NCBI GenBank assembly: GCA_036898135.1
Contig: CM072522.1
Coordinates: 27,561,263-27,625,262 of the forward strand
Direction: 5' to 3'
Source of the DNA: Oncomelania hupensis
Taxonomy: Eukaryota; Mollusca; Gastropoda; Littorinimorpha; Pomatiopsidae
Length of the DNA stretch: 64,000 nucleotides
Each line of letters starts with the position of its first letter. Position 1 is the first letter of the stretch. Shown one piece after another: positions 43,451-56,701 of this stretch. Under the pieces are notes generated by a model, which saw nothing but the letters and a program-made list of their open reading frames with translations, was not told the DNA's origin and ran no database searches. The translations under genes were made by a program, and so were the position numbers.

Positions 43451-44515
43451 ACAAAATCATATAGCTGGAAAATCACCATTTTCCAATGTGTTAATTTTCT
43501 TGCAGGTGTGTTAAACTCAGCTTTATCCTAAAGATGCAAAATGAAAAATTAGCATTTTCCTACTCTTTAATTTTCTTGGCGGTTTGTTGTATCTCGGTTT
43601 TATCTTAAGATGCCAAATTAAAACATGGAATGATGGATCACTATCTGAACTATCTCTGCAAGCAAAAAATAAAAAAACAACAAAATCCCCCCCAAAACCA
43701 AAAAATAAATAAATAAAATAAAAAATAAAAATAAAACCACAACAAACAAATAAACAAAAAAAACACACAATTGGTTCAACTAATTTTGAATGACAGCACG
43801 AAACGTGTTTACAAAATAATGATCCACAACATCCTTGACCTTTGAAAGGTGCAAATATGAATGACATAAAATACTTAGAAGTAGGTAAGGTATCTGCTTA
43901 GTATAAATAATCTAAATCAGTCTGATCATTCTTGAGATAAGGCAAACCAGGCAGATTATACCAATTGAGCACTATTCTTAACCACTTTGGTTGAGCTATT
44001 ATAATAAATATTATTTAAAATTGAAAATAATAATTAAAACTTAAGGACTTTGAAGTTTTGGTTTTGCTTGTACCATTTTTTTTTTTCTGAAACTAAGGCA
44101 AAGAACAATTGGAGCCATTAGCAGAGCATGAACATTGGCAATAGTCGAGCATATAATTCTATACACACTGAATAAAGTGCAATGTGTTCCAAAACTGTTT
44201 GACTCCTTGATAATTTTTGTTGTTGTTGTTATTACTGTTGTTATTTTTACTGTTGTTGTTACTGTTGTTGTTACCGTTGTTGTTATGTTGCTGTTGTTGT
44301 TCTTACTGTTGTTGTTCTTACTGTTGTTATGTTGCTGTTGTTGTTACTGTTGTTGTTGTTACTGTTGTTGTTGTTACCGTTGTTGTTGTTACTGTTGTTG
44401 TTACTGTTGTTGTTAGTACTGTTGTTGTTACTGTTGTTGTTGTTACTGTTGTTTTTATTGTTGTTGTTACTGTTGTTTTATCCAAACAAGTACTGTTTCA
44501 GACTGTGTTACTGCA

Positions 44516-44585
<70 letters not shown>

Positions 44586-44885
44586 TTTATTATTATTATT
44601 GTTATTGTGATTGTTGTTGCAATTATTTTCATTATTGTTGTTGTTAAAGTTTAAAAAAACAAACGGTTTATTTTGTCTAATATCTCTTAGAATGAACAGA
44701 CGTAAACTTAAAATACTGAACTGTTATTCTTATTGGTGTGTTTTTTGTTGTTGTTATTATTGTGTTGTTATTGGTGTTCTTAATGTTATTTTTGTTGTCA
44801 TTATTGTTGTTGTTATTGGGTTTTTGTTTTGTCGGGAGTACCAATTCTCAATTTGACCATTTTTGTTTTTTTCTCGTATTGGCAG
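43451..44885 (+). other. Rest of gene B intron 2: TTG- and TTA-rich simple repeats
   Basis: A tract of gttgttgttactg-type units at 44216-44475, (TTA)n at 44517-44583 and further TTG-rich DNA to about 44820. The acceptor tattggcag is at 44877-44885. Confidence 0.75.
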
Positions 44886-46838
44886 GGGCGTCTAGGCACC
44901 AGTGCGCATATTGCCAGCCAGAATGACGTTCAGCGACACAGTATCCAAGGTGATGCAGACCAGAAACACAAAAGGCAGCAACATTTGCAGAAACAGCATC
45001 AGCAAACACCGCAACAGCTAAAGAAAAAACGGATCTTGCAGAAACAAACTGTACAAAGGCATCATCTGCAACAGGACGATCAAGATCAACATCGTCAGCA
45101 ACATCAAGATAAGCAGCATCAGTATCATCAGCGACCGCAAGATCAAGAGCAGCAGCATCATTTTCAACAGCAAGATCAAGATCAACAGCAGCAACACCAT
45201 CAGCAAGATCAAAATCATCAGCAGCAGCAGCAGCAATATCATCAACAGCTATGCGTTGGTTCAGAGAAAACAACCGATACGAAAGGACAAAAGCGGCAGA
45301 GTTTGGAAGAAGAAGGAATATCGTTTAGTTCAGACAGTGTACGCGAAGGTGAACCCATCATTTGCATCAAGACGGAAGACAATGCTGACCTGCCAGCGCT
45401 TAGAAAGTCACAAAGGAAGAGCGAGGAACCTGATAACTCTCACTCCTCTTCCTCTCCTTTTCCCCTCGCGTTCAAAGTGGACTTGGAAACTCCACATCAA
45501 GTGTCTAACAGTGAGTTTAGTAGCTGTAATACAAGTACAAGGGCGCGAAAACGCAAAGGCAAGTTCAGAGTGGACTTGGAAACATCATGCCGCCAGGGGT
45601 CTAACAAAGCTGGCGATGGGGACTTTAGCAGCTGTACCACAGGGAAAGGAAAATACAAAGGCAAATTGAGAGTGGACTTGAAAGAAACACCATTACATGT
45701 GTCTCACTGTGACAGTGTTGTTGACCTTGTTAGTAGCTGCAATGCAAACCCAAGGAAGAGAAAACATGAAGGCATGGTCACAGTGGACTTGGATGAAACG
45801 CCAGACCAAGGGTCTGACAGGGACAGTGATGGTGAGCTCAGTAGCTGTAATAACAATGCAGGGACAGGGAAACAGAAGCATGAGAGAAGGCTATCACAGG
45901 ATGGAATCCTGAAGTGCGAAGCTTGCAGCAAAACGTTTGCGACAGTGAAGTACCTGAAGCGCCACCAGCTCATCCACAAAGGCGTGAAACCCTACATGTG
46001 TCACGTGTGTGGGCGGGGCTTCACGTACAGTACCTACCTGAAGAACCACATGCTCGTCCACTCCGACCACCGCGCCTACCGCTGCTCCACTTGCGGCAAA
46101 TCCTTCACCCGCACCAGCCAGCTGAAGCGCCACGCCCGCATCCACACGGGGGAAAAACCTCACGTGTGTGGGGTCTGCGCCGCCGCTTTCTGCCAGGCGG
46201 GCAACCTCAAGCAGCATCTGCTGACACACACCGGGGAAAAGCCCTACGTCTGTGACATGTGCGGGACCGGCTTCGCCCAGGTGGGGACCTTGAAGCAGCA
46301 CAAGCTAGTGCATGCTGGACAGAAAGACCATGCCTGCCGGGCCTGTGGCAAGGCGTTCTACACGGCCGCCAAGCTCAACTACCACGTCAAGCATGAGCAC
46401 GAAGAGGGAGCAGGAGGGGATGAGGGGGCAGTGACGACGGCGACGGAGGCGCGCCCCAAAAAGTTTGTCTGTGAGGAGTGCGGGAGCTCGGCGACGTCGG
46501 CGGGCAACCTGAAAAAACACAAAGCGCTGCACTCCAGCGAGAAACTGGTGTGCGACGTGTGTTGCAAAACGTTCAGCTTTGCCTGCAACCTCAAGACCCA
46601 CAAGCTGACTCACTACGGGGAGAAGAAGGTGGCATGTGCGGTGTGCTCCAAGGCATTTTACACTCAAGGCGATCTCACCAGGCACATGCTGGTGCACTCG
46701 GGAGAGAGGAAGCACTGTTGTGACGTGTGCTGGCGGTCGTTCTCACAGCTCAGCAACTTGAAACAACACAAGATTAAAGTGCACAAGTTACTGCCCCCAG
46801 TGTCGTCGGTGAAGTCGAAAAAGGAAGACGAGACTTGA
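44886..46838 (+). CDS. Gene B exon 3: Gln/His-rich region, VDLET repeats and ten C2H2 zinc fingers
   Basis: Opens GGG CGT CTA in phase 0 after cag 44883-44885 and ends at TGA 46836-46838 (650 codons; 739 residues with exons 1-2). A Gln/His-rich stretch encoded by imperfect CAG/CAT/GAT codons (about 44960-45250); a short acidic part; four degenerate copies of VDLETP...SSC...RKRK-type modules (45474-45890); ten C2H2 fingers (45911-46785), from CEACSKTFATVKYLKRHQLIH to CDVCWRSFSQLSNLKQH. Two linkers are canonical TGEKP. Finger 7 lacks the usual Phe (CEECGSSATSAGNL). The finger region is GC-rich compared with the rest of the exon. Probably a nuclear DNA-binding regulator; target unknown. A poly(A) signal candidate AATAAA is at 47355-47360. 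Confidence 0.88.
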   Translation, partial: GRLGTSAHIASQNDVQRHSIQGDADQKHKRQQHLQKQHQQTPQQLKKKRILQKQTVQRHHLQQDDQDQHRQQHQDKQHQYHQRPQDQEQQHHFQQQDQDQQQQHHQQDQNHQQQQQQYHQQLCVGSEKTTDTKGQKRQSLEEEGISFSSDSVREGEPIICIKTEDNADLPALRKSQRKSEEPDNSHSSSSPFPLAFKVDLETPHQVSNSEFSSCNTSTRARKRKGKFRVDLETSCRQGSNKAGDGDFSSCTTGKGKYKGKLRVDLKETPLHVSHCDSVVDLVSSCNANPRKRKHEGMVTVDLDETPDQGSDRDSDGELSSCNNNAGTGKQKHERRLSQDGILKCEACSKTFATVKYLKRHQLIHKGVKPYMCHVCGRGFTYSTYLKNHMLVHSDHRAYRCSTCGKSFTRTSQLKRHARIHTGEKPHVCGVCAAAFCQAGNLKQHLLTHTGEKPYVCDMCGTGFAQVGTLKQHKLVHAGQKDHACRACGKAFYTAAKLNYHVKHEHEEGAGGDEGAVTTATEARPKKFVCEECGSSATSAGNLKKHKALHSSEKLVCDVCCKTFSFACNLKTHKLTHYGEKKVACAVCSKAFYTQGDLTRHMLVHSGERKHCCDVCWRSFSQLSNLKQHKIKVHKLLPPVSSVKSKKEDET

Positions 46839-46861
46839 GTCAGTTTTTCTGAAGGACTAAG

Positions 46862-47035
46862 GGTGGCCTTGTAGCTCGCTTGACAGTGACCTAGTTTCCT
46901 TTGTCAAAGGTTGTGGGTTTGAACCCTACTTGGGATGAACTTAAGTGATTTAGGTAGGAGACGAGGGTTTTGTCTGGGTGCTAAGGTTTCATCCCTCTCT
47001 TCAATAATAATATTGGATGAGGGCAATTGCAAATT
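46862..47035 (+). repeat. SINE-B-like copy just after gene B stop
   Basis: A tRNA-like head ggccttgtagctcgcttgacagtg, gtgggtttgaaccctac, then acttaagtgatttaggtaggagacgag and a tattggatgagggcaat end. Likely within the 3' untranslated region. Confidence 0.6.
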
Positions 47036-47468
47036 TTCAAAAAAGACTTAAAAAAAAATTCCAGCTTCTGTAATAGTGATTCCTTTAAAATGCAGTGCTG
47101 TGAAATATAGGTCACGATGTATTTGACTCAAAACTTTAATGTGGATAGCTATTGGATATTCTGAATTTCCAGAAATAATTTTTGTGCGACCTGACTATAC
47201 TGGGTTTTGTTATCATAAACTGTGCATTTCTAACACTAACCATTTTGATAATGAAGTTCCACCATTTGTACAGATAATGTTTGGTGACATTGTAATGTTC
47301 AGTGTGTTTTCATGTAATGCAACAAAGATTCGGTACTTTTTAGTCTGCTTATATAATAAATATACTTTAATTTCTAATTAATTTGTGCTTTATCCTCGTG
47401 GAACAAGAATAGATATAATGAAAAATTGCTTATACTTGTATATACTTTTTGCCATCTTGGGTGTACAT

Positions 47469-47469
<1 letters not shown>

Positions 47470-47566
<97 letters not shown>

Positions 47567-47571
47567 CTCTT
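47470..47571. repeat. (TC)n microsatellite
   Basis: About 100 bp of TC with one CA interruption. Confidence 0.95.
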
Positions 47572-47845
47572 TCTCGTAATTCTGGATCTGCATTCCTCAC
47601 AAAACATTAAAGTCATATTTTAAAGAAGAAGAAGAAAAAAATGAAGTAAAAGAAGAGATTTCACGAGTCCCCCTCTCCATAAACTGATGCACAATATGAA
47701 CAGTCAATGTAAGCCTACATTAGAACATAATATACAAAGCGACCATCTATTGATCAGGTCTGAAAAAACTTTAGTTATAAATTACTAAATATTAAGTGAC
47801 CTTTACTGATTCTCAGTCCATGGTTTTACTTGAAAACGAACATTA

Positions 47846-48074
47846 CATGAATGAATGAAGATTGAGTTGTAACGTCTACACCACCATTGGCGATATGACA
47901 GACGGGGATAACCATCCCAGTAAAAGAGGTAGGGACCTAAGTAATACTGAACCAGAGCAGTCATACTGCTAAAATGGACAGTGAAAAATTGCCACTTTAA
48001 ATTTGCCCACCACGGGATTCGAACCTAGGTTATCCGTGTGCCAGCCGAACGCTCTACCACTTGAGCTACGGCCG
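47846..48074 (-). repeat. SINE-C, full copy with clear tRNA-like head
   Basis: The minus strand begins cggccgtagctcaagtggtagagcg (A-box) ... aacctaggttcgaatcccg (B-box), then the body shared with 22297-22508 and 38718-38908, ending in (TTCA)n at 47846-47860. About 229 bp. Confidence 0.82.
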
Positions 48075-48233
48075 TGTTGTTTTGAATTTCCGCATAAAGG
48101 GAAGGAACATGGTTTTTACTACGCTGGGTATAGACCGTTTACCTCCCCTGCATAGCTTTCAAAGTGTTGATTCGGATCAGGTCTGCAAGTTTTTGATCTT
48201 GCATGCTACCGTTGCTGCTGCTGGTGTTGCTAC

Positions 48234-48891
<658 letters not shown>

Positions 48892-49218
48892 TTTAAAAAC
48901 TAGAATTGATAACGTGGATACAAATTCTTCTCCACCCTTCTGCAATGGACACTTTATGTTGTGTGGTCACAGCAGTAAATACATTGTTTCTATTGCAGAT
49001 TGATTGCGTGCGGGATCGGGTTTGTGATTGCGTGTGTATAATCGATGTATTGATTCAGCCCTGTGCTGTGGCTATAGCAACCAGTGTTCACGGGTGGGTC
49101 TGCATTTGGGTCGTCTCTTACCTTCCCTAAACAAGCCTTTCCTTTCTCTATACCACACCCCCCTTCACCCCCCCTCTCGCCCCCACGTCCTCCGCCCTCT
49201 TTTTTGTTCGGAATACGA

Positions 49219-49361
49219 CTGAGCACGTAATCCTGTGTCTGTCTGTCTGTCGATGTCTCTGTCTGTCTGTCTTTCTGTCTGTTTCTCTGTCTGTTTTTCT
49301 GTCTTACCGTCTCTCTCTGTCTTTCTGTACGTCTGTTTGTCTGTCTCTCTGTGTTTCTCTT

Positions 49362-49393
<32 letters not shown>

Positions 49394-49446
49394 CCTCCCC
49401 CTCTCTCTCTCTCCCCTTTCTCTGCCTTTCTCTTTCTCTCCCATCT
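49219..49446. repeat. (TCTG)n / (TC)n tract
   Basis: Interrupted tetranucleotide TCTG array passing into TC. Confidence 0.85.
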
Positions 49447-49950
49447 CTTGATCTCCCTTCCCTCGAACAAGAATTGACCTGTTTAAGAATAGTTTTGCAT
49501 TCTCAGGACCTCTAATCTGAAGCACTAATCCTTTGAACATTAAATCGTGTACCTCGATCTTCCTTCCTTCAAACGTACATTAAGGCAACATTACCTTAAT
49601 ATGACATAATCACTGTACTGATTTTGTCAACTGTTTCCCAATGTGCTATTTGAGTAGTTCATCTACAATAATTATTGATGCGTCTTAAATGTATGTGTAA
49701 CTCCTTATTATTTGATACAGTTGGATTAACTGTATTACCAATATTGATTGTCATATATCTTTTTGTCGTACGCTGCATGATAGTTATTATAGCCTAGCTG
49801 TTTTGTTTTGTCGTGTCATTATAGTCATATGTTTGTCGTTGGCCTGTACGACTGAATATCGGAGAATGTTAGTGTGAATGATACGAGGAACGATTGTAAG
49901 ATTAGGCTCCCGTCTAAAAATCTGTATCCTTGTTGTGAATAAAACGTCTG

Positions 49951-50028
<78 letters not shown>

Positions 50029-50495
50029 CAAGCGCTGTCTCTTCGCCCCCTCCTCCCACACCTGCTCTCTCCTCTCCCTTTTCTCCATGTATCATCCTCT
50101 CTTTCTCCCTCCCTGACCCTTCTCACAACTTTCACCCTTAAATCGATGGCCGCAATTCCCATTTCTCTATGCTGAATGCCGATTGTACCCGCATCAGAAC
50201 CGTTCAATCAATTTGTTCTGGCATGACAACTTTCCACAGGACAACCCATTAGTAGGCTAACTGTCGCAGCAACCAAGCTTGCAAATATCGTTGAGGTAAA
50301 GACTTTCAAATCGTTATTTTATTTGTACGATAATCATCGTCGCCGTCAACATTACCATTATCGTCGTCGTCGTTGCCCTCAGAACGAATTACATTAATTT
50401 TGTTTCAGGCAGTAATACTTTCTAACAGGACAACCCGTTTGCAGCCAGTACAGATACCAAGCTTGCAAAAACCGTTGAGGTATGGTGTTTTAAAT

Positions 50496-50559
<64 letters not shown>

Positions 50560-50560
50560 T
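49447..50560. repeat. Gene-free stretch with (TC)n and (TG)n
   Basis: (TC)n at 49955-50021 and (TG)n at 50499-50557. Around 50235-50290 and 50415-50480 a paired motif (ggacaacccRtt...gcaaccaagcttgcaaa) is duplicated at about 190-bp spacing. No gene seen. Confidence 0.6.
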
Positions 50561-50763
50561 TTATATTATTCTTTGTATAAACCTTGTTGCTATAATCATC
50601 GCCGTCAACATGTATCTACCATCATCATCATAAAGACAAAGAAAGGCCTATGTTACAAGCATCGGCACTTTCTACATAGTAGATAATGTGTAGCAGCTTC
50701 ACAAAACGAGCTCGCTAGCGTTCTACGTTGACGTATGGTGTGTTCATTGTGTGTTATTTTAAA

Positions 50764-50802
50764 ATGATGATGATGATGATGCTGATGATGATGATGATGA
50801 CG

Positions 50803-50874
<72 letters not shown>

Positions 50875-50915
50875 GTGGTTGTTGTTGTTCGTAGGGGTAG
50901 TAAGATTAGTAGGCT

Positions 50916-50980
<65 letters not shown>
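50764..50980. repeat. (GAT)n, (TTA)n and (GTA)n tracts
   Basis: 50764-50800 GAT, 50803-50873 TTA, 50918-50980 GTA. Confidence 0.9.
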
Positions 50981-50981
<1 letters not shown>

Positions 50982-51099
50982 CTATACTTGTGGATTTGTT
51001 GTGATTGTGATGACTTGTTTGCAGAAGGTTAACTTTATGTATTGTCTGTTTTTGCATGTGGGTTTTTCTCATTGTATAATTTCTAACGCAATATTGTAA

Positions 51100-51212
51100 G
51101 TTGTTTCATGTTTGTTTTTTTCTTTTCATGTAAAGCGCTATGCGCTAGTCTATAGAAAGACAAGTAATAGCGCTATATAAATGTCCATTATTATTATTAT
51201 TATTATTATTAT

Positions 51213-51254
<42 letters not shown>

Positions 51255-51286
51255 CAGTAGCAGCAGCAGAAGCAGCAGCAACAGTG

Positions 51287-51338
<52 letters not shown>

Positions 51339-51340
51339 CT
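51100..51340 (+). repeat. LINE/SINE 3' end with (ATT)n and (AGT)n
   Basis: gtaaagcgctatgcgc...gcgctatataaatgtcc is a typical CR1/L2-group 3' end, followed by (ATT)n at 51185-51212 and (AGT)n with AGC interruptions at 51213-51339. Confidence 0.6.
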
Positions 51341-51756
51341 TACGTAGTATCTTTCACATAATAATTGTTACAAAATCCCAGTCCTTTGTTTTTAAACATT
51401 TATTTAAAACTGGCCATTGAAAATAAAACAAATATGGTTACTTATAGGCCTACACGTACATTTTTGCAACAGGTGCAATGAATATCTGCGGAATACTTAA
51501 TATCACAAATGTGAATTGATGTTAAATAAAATAAATACATTCATAAAATCTGCACGTGGAATACTTACATGTAGTATTCCATGCGTTCCTTCTTAATTTA
51601 CATTTGAATGTTGACAACAGTCTGGAACAATTCGGTATAAGTAACCTTTTTAATACTAGCTTAAAATGTTTGTAGAACTCCTGTTTCTAATAAACAATAC
51701 ATTGCATGATAACACAGACTCAAAACTGTTTACGGTAAAAGACTGGGATGTTGGGT

Positions 51757-51980
51757 GTCTTGGTGGCGCAGTGGTTTAATCGCCAGTGTCTTATGGGGGA
51801 AGGTCGCTGATTCGATCCCCGCAGCGGAGAAACTAATGTGACTTAGGTACGAGACTGTTCAGGTCACCGAGGGCTTTATCCGGGTATTCCGCGGGATCCT
51901 CCCTCCCATTTCTCCCTCCCCATCTACCATTTTACAATGGCATTGGATGCAGTCTTAACATTACTTAAAAAAAAAGAAGT
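51757..51980 (+). repeat. SINE-B, full copy with tRNA-like head
   Basis: A-box tggcgcagtgg (51763), B-box gattcgatccc (51808), body acttaggtacgagactgttcaggtcaccg, end tggcattggatgcagtcttaacatt plus an A-rich tail. Confidence 0.8.
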
Positions 51981-52164
51981 AATTCTATCTCTTTTCAGTT
52001 CCGTCTTCTAGTAGTGATATGCCTTTACACCACATGTTTGCATGACCAATGTTTGTTTGTTGTGCATGTAGGAGTGTCTGCAACATGTGAGCCTGTTTTA
52101 TTGGTTACACTCACAGATCACCCCGCTTTCAGTATGATTTAGGAATTAGGCGCACATAGCACCC

Positions 52165-52166
<2 letters not shown>

Positions 52167-52248
<82 letters not shown>

Positions 52249-52333
52249 GAAGAAGAAGAAGAAGAAGAAGAAGAAGAAGAAGAAGAAGAAGAAGAAGAAG
52301 AAGAAGAAGAAGAAGAAGAAGAAGAAGAAGAAA
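52167..52333. repeat. (AAT)n then (AGA)n
   Basis: AAT to about 52245, AGA from 52246 to 52333. Confidence 0.95.
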
Positions 52334-52382
52334 TAACATAATCTGTGAGAAGGGCCCCCTTTAAGATCTCAACATCATCAGC

Positions 52383-52690
52383 TTATTTATGATAGTTGCA
52401 CTCATGTACCTCAAGAATTTCAGAGAGAGGTTGAGCATATACGAAAAACAATACAGGTCCAACTACTGACCCTTGGGCAACACCACACTCAAGTGGGCGG
52501 GGAGAAGATACAGTGCCATCAACGATGACAAACTGTTCTCTGTTGCTTAAATAAGACAGGAACCATTTAAGGGCAGTACCGGTTACTCCAAATGTGATTG
52601 GGAGTCTATCGTATTGAATGGTCAAGCCTGTCACATGTAGCACTTAGATCAAGTATGACAAAACAGACGCCAGCCTCTGATCAGTTATAT
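52383..52690 (-). mobile_element. CR1/L2-like reverse transcriptase fragment
   Basis: The minus strand reads VILDLSATCDRLDHS in one frame (about 52615-52660), then in another frame TALKWFLSYLSNREQFVIVD and GVAQGSVVGPVLFFVYAQPL. These are RT fingers/palm motifs equivalent to DLSAAFDTVDHS and GVPQGSVLGP. A frameshift separates the parts. No tail is visible. Confidence 0.75.
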
Positions 52691-53320
52691 CTCTGCAGTT
52701 ATGACCCTTCCTTCGCTCTAGTTGACATCCCACAGCTACATTAGGGGCGATTTTAACAGGATTATCTCCCGTCCTAATGTCCGTTCATTTAGTTGCAGCA
52801 TGGGTGACAAAAACAAAACTATTTTTAAGAAAAGAATTTTCTCAAATTTTCGGTTGTATCTCCTGACACAAAGGTCTGCTCGTTTTGTCCAGCATCGGTG
52901 ACGAATATATTTGTTAAAAATCAATTTGTTTGTAAAGCTTAGCGTTGTTGCGTGCGTACAATTGTTGTCTCACCTTCATGCGTATCGAGGGTTTGCACCA
53001 CATTAGCACGGCTGAAAGAACAGTGTTATTGACATCAACAATATACTACGATGAGGAAGCCATTGATTATGCCATTATTCAGATCAAGTTCTCGGTACAC
53101 AAGAGTTATTGATGATGTCCTTAAGGAGTCGCACTTATGTTCACACAGCTCTATATATTTCGACAAATACATAATTATTTCCATAGTTCTGCGAGTTCCA
53201 ATAGCTCTGTGTTTCAATATTCCATTTAATTCAATTTCAATATATCGATGTTTTATTTTAACGTTCCTTGACGTACACATGATGAATCAATGAAACAAAT
53301 CTTCAAAGTCATAGTTCGCA

Positions 53321-53368
<48 letters not shown>

Positions 53369-54064
53369 CGTGTGTTTGTTTGTTTGTTTGTTTGTTTGTT
53401 AGAGACAGGGTTTATTCTTGGCGTCGGTCATCGGTCATTGACGCATACAAATCTGAAATGACCGATTGTTTTGCCAGCCAGCTGGTCAAGTGACCTATTG
53501 ATTTTACGATCGGGCGGTCAAACTTTGCGAAGATTTGTCATTTAAAAAGTTCTATACAATCTGCGAACTCAATAAAACTTAGCGCAACCATTACCGAAAC
53601 GAAATTATTTCCCCTGTCAGTATAATACAAACTTTTCCGATCCATAGTTTTCATTGCTGACATGCAACGCGCCAACGATGACAATGTTAGTACTCTCGGA
53701 TTCATCAAAAGATGATCCCTAAAATAAACTATAATTTTCAAACTAAATTCGAAAAAGTCCCACCCCCCACCCCCCACCCCCCCAAAAAAAAAAAAAGATT
53801 AAAATTTTTTTTTTTAAGTACAGGTAGTAAGTAGCAAAGACTAATAGACTTTACAGTAGATAATGAAACCGGGAATAATACATGTAGCAAATTTGGAGAC
53901 ACGAAAATAATGCAGATTACCAGATTACGTCACTCCTGTTTGCATGGTCTTAAACTTTCGGCTCAAAGCATTAACAACATGGTGTTTAGGCCTGTAGTAA
54001 TACTATAGCCTAGTTTGTTTGTTTTTTTAATTTAAAGATGCAAATTATTATATTATTAGTAATG

Positions 54065-54141
<77 letters not shown>

Positions 54142-54602
54142 TTCTAACTAATAATTAACGGATATATTTACATTTACGTACTTTGGCACTGTTGGATTGT
54201 CTCCCTCTTTTGGCAGGGCACAGATTGTGTAGCGTGTACTAATGATGTCACAACTGACGTAGATGATTTGTTCGTGGGTTATTTTAAACTAATGTAATTT
54301 TTATTTAATTATTTATTTAGCAGACAAATTAAAAAGGATTGAATTTCTCCTTATAACTGTGTTCGTCAGCATGTCATTTAAACAATTTAGAAAGGCTGAA
54401 TAAAAAATCGGTTAATGCCTTAGCGTTGTTATTTTGTACCATTTGTACTGGTAAGCGATCGAATGAGACTGTGTGACTTATTGCTTTCCAAAATGACCTA
54501 TTGTTTTTCCTGTGAACTGATCAAATGACCTATCATGGTCACTTTCAAGATTAATCCCTGTAGAGGGTTATTAAATTTATATATAAGCCTACTGTCAATG
54601 GT
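52691..54602. other. No gene seen; microsatellites
   Basis: (TG)n at 53325-53365, C/A homopolymers at 53760-53800, (TTA)n at 54066-54140. No recognisable exon. Confidence 0.5.
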
Positions 54603-54719
54603 TCATGAGGGCTGCTGAGGACAGAAAAAGACGGCGTACGCTGGTTAAACGGTCATCTGTGGTGCCCCAACGACATTCGAGTTACGGGATAGGATAGGAT
54701 ATGATAGGATCGGATAGGT
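54603..54719 (+). mobile_element. RTE-like 3' terminal fragment
   Basis: atgagggctgctgaggacagaaaaagacgg ... cgagttacgggataggataggat; only the last 115 bp or so of the family. Confidence 0.78.
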
Positions 54720-54812
54720 CAATAGTTCATGAGTTTTCCTCTATTTGTTTTATAGTTAAAGTTGTTTTGTATTTATGTAAGCGTTAAGAGCTAAGTCTAT
54801 ATTAGGTGGATA

Positions 54813-54813
<1 letters not shown>

Positions 54814-54864
<51 letters not shown>

Positions 54865-54865
54865 A
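54814..54865. repeat. (CTA)n microsatellite
   Basis: About 51 bp of CTA. Confidence 0.92.
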
Positions 54866-55708
54866 AAATGATGTCACTTTAGGCAACTTCATTATCATTA
54901 TCAAACACGGACATACTCATTTTAATATTCAATCAAATCTAAAAGGGATGTAAGTCAGTAGTAAGAGTGATCGTTTTTGCATACGAATGTTTTTAAATAA
55001 CATTATAGCCTGTCACAAGTGCTTTTGTAAATGTCACCTGGCGTAATAAAGTCTGTTTTCTTTCATCTGTTAACAATTTAAAGTTGAACTTTAACCATAA
55101 AAATAGCATTATTTCAAAATTTTAACAAATGAGGACATCCGAGGTATTCTAATAGCTTTATGTTATGATAGTTATATGTTTTAATAGTTTTAACGTTTCA
55201 CAGACCTATGTTCCCATCGCTCTATTTCACCACAGTTCTATATTAAAGTAAGTTTGAAATCTAGATTAAATTTGCAATAAAAATAAACAAATAAATAAAA
55301 AAAAGTCTAATTCGCTGCTAAGAACTGACTGTTTGCTTAGCTAGACATTCATTTCTATTTTTAGTGTGTTTTAATAATTGCAAAATTTGAATCTAAACGT
55401 CGTGTCGGAGCATTTACAAGATCGTCAGCTTTATAGCAGTAAATGGGCTTAATATATCTCCCCTACAATACAGTCACAGTCCAACCACAAACAAACGCAG
55501 CGGAGAATGACCAACAGAGAACCCAATGCTTGGCTGTGGATGGATTATCCTACAGTGAGACTCAATGACTGCATTAGAGACCGCTCAAGGAACCTCGATG
55601 ATTAATGTTTAACTGCTTACACGCCCATATGAGAGCTCTCACCTCAATAATTTGGATGAATAAACTCTTCCATCGTCAAACTATATCTAGTGTACATATG
55701 TATGTACA

Positions 55709-55759
<51 letters not shown>

Positions 55760-56669
55760 CCAGACTCAGACTCATACCCAGACTCACTATAAATACATGT
55801 AAACATATTGTGAAAATACAGCAGGGTAAAATAGGAAATAGGACTGTGAACATAGAGATATACTGCTGTGAGAACATATGTTTGCTACCTTTTTAAAGTT
55901 CTCCCCACAAATACTACCCCCAAAAGAGGAAACTTATAAATGTTTAAGTAAGCAGACCCGTGTAGGAAGAAGTCAGAGTTGGAAGTATGAATCTCATAGA
56001 CTGCAACTCACAGAAGACATAGACTACTTATGACTCAAGACACCTTATTACCCAAGGAATTCAAAATACATAGTATTTTGTTTAGGTCAAGCATTCAGTC
56101 ACTCTGCAACAGAGAAATATAAGTTAAAACACAGTATAGGTGATATTAAAAAGTCTTTTTTTTTTAAATAAAAAAAATAGAAGATAACATGACGTAATTT
56201 TTTTAAGTTAAAAAAAATCTTCAAACGCTAAAAACAGTTTATATGATGTATGTAGTCAACAGAAATTATATTATGTTAAAGTTCAAATTATTATGATATG
56301 ATACGTTTTGTGTGCTAATGGTTTTGTCTCTTGGAACTGTTTTATGTTATATAATATACACCGCATTGTAGTTTCTCAAAGAGGTAATACAGTGGTTGTG
56401 TTCGTAGAAGTTGTGTGTTAGAGAGTTCACTGAAGGAGTGTAGTAAAAATATGCAGACGATTCCAAACGAACGAGTGTAGAAGTAATAGATATAGAGCCA
56501 GATTTCTTCCCTTATATAAGGGAAGATTATTAAAAAAAATTACATTGTAGTTTTAATGTTTTTAGGTGAAGAACTAGGTGCAGATTTGATTTTTTGAGAA
56601 GCGGTGTGTAATTCAGTTGTGGAAAACTTCTTGAAGACATTTAGCTATTTCTTTCTTACTTTCTTTTTT

Positions 56670-56701
<32 letters not shown>

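Noticed and set aside
44135..44654. Leu/Val-rich frames resembling membrane segments
   Set aside because: Products of TTG/TTA simple repeats in gene B intron 2.
47846..48074. Possible tRNA gene on the minus strand (good A- and B-boxes)
   Set aside because: The tRNA-like head continues into a SINE body present at two other loci and the acceptor stem is not closed; it is a SINE.
51757..51830. Possible tRNA gene
   Set aside because: Same reasoning: head of a SINE-B copy with related copies in the window.
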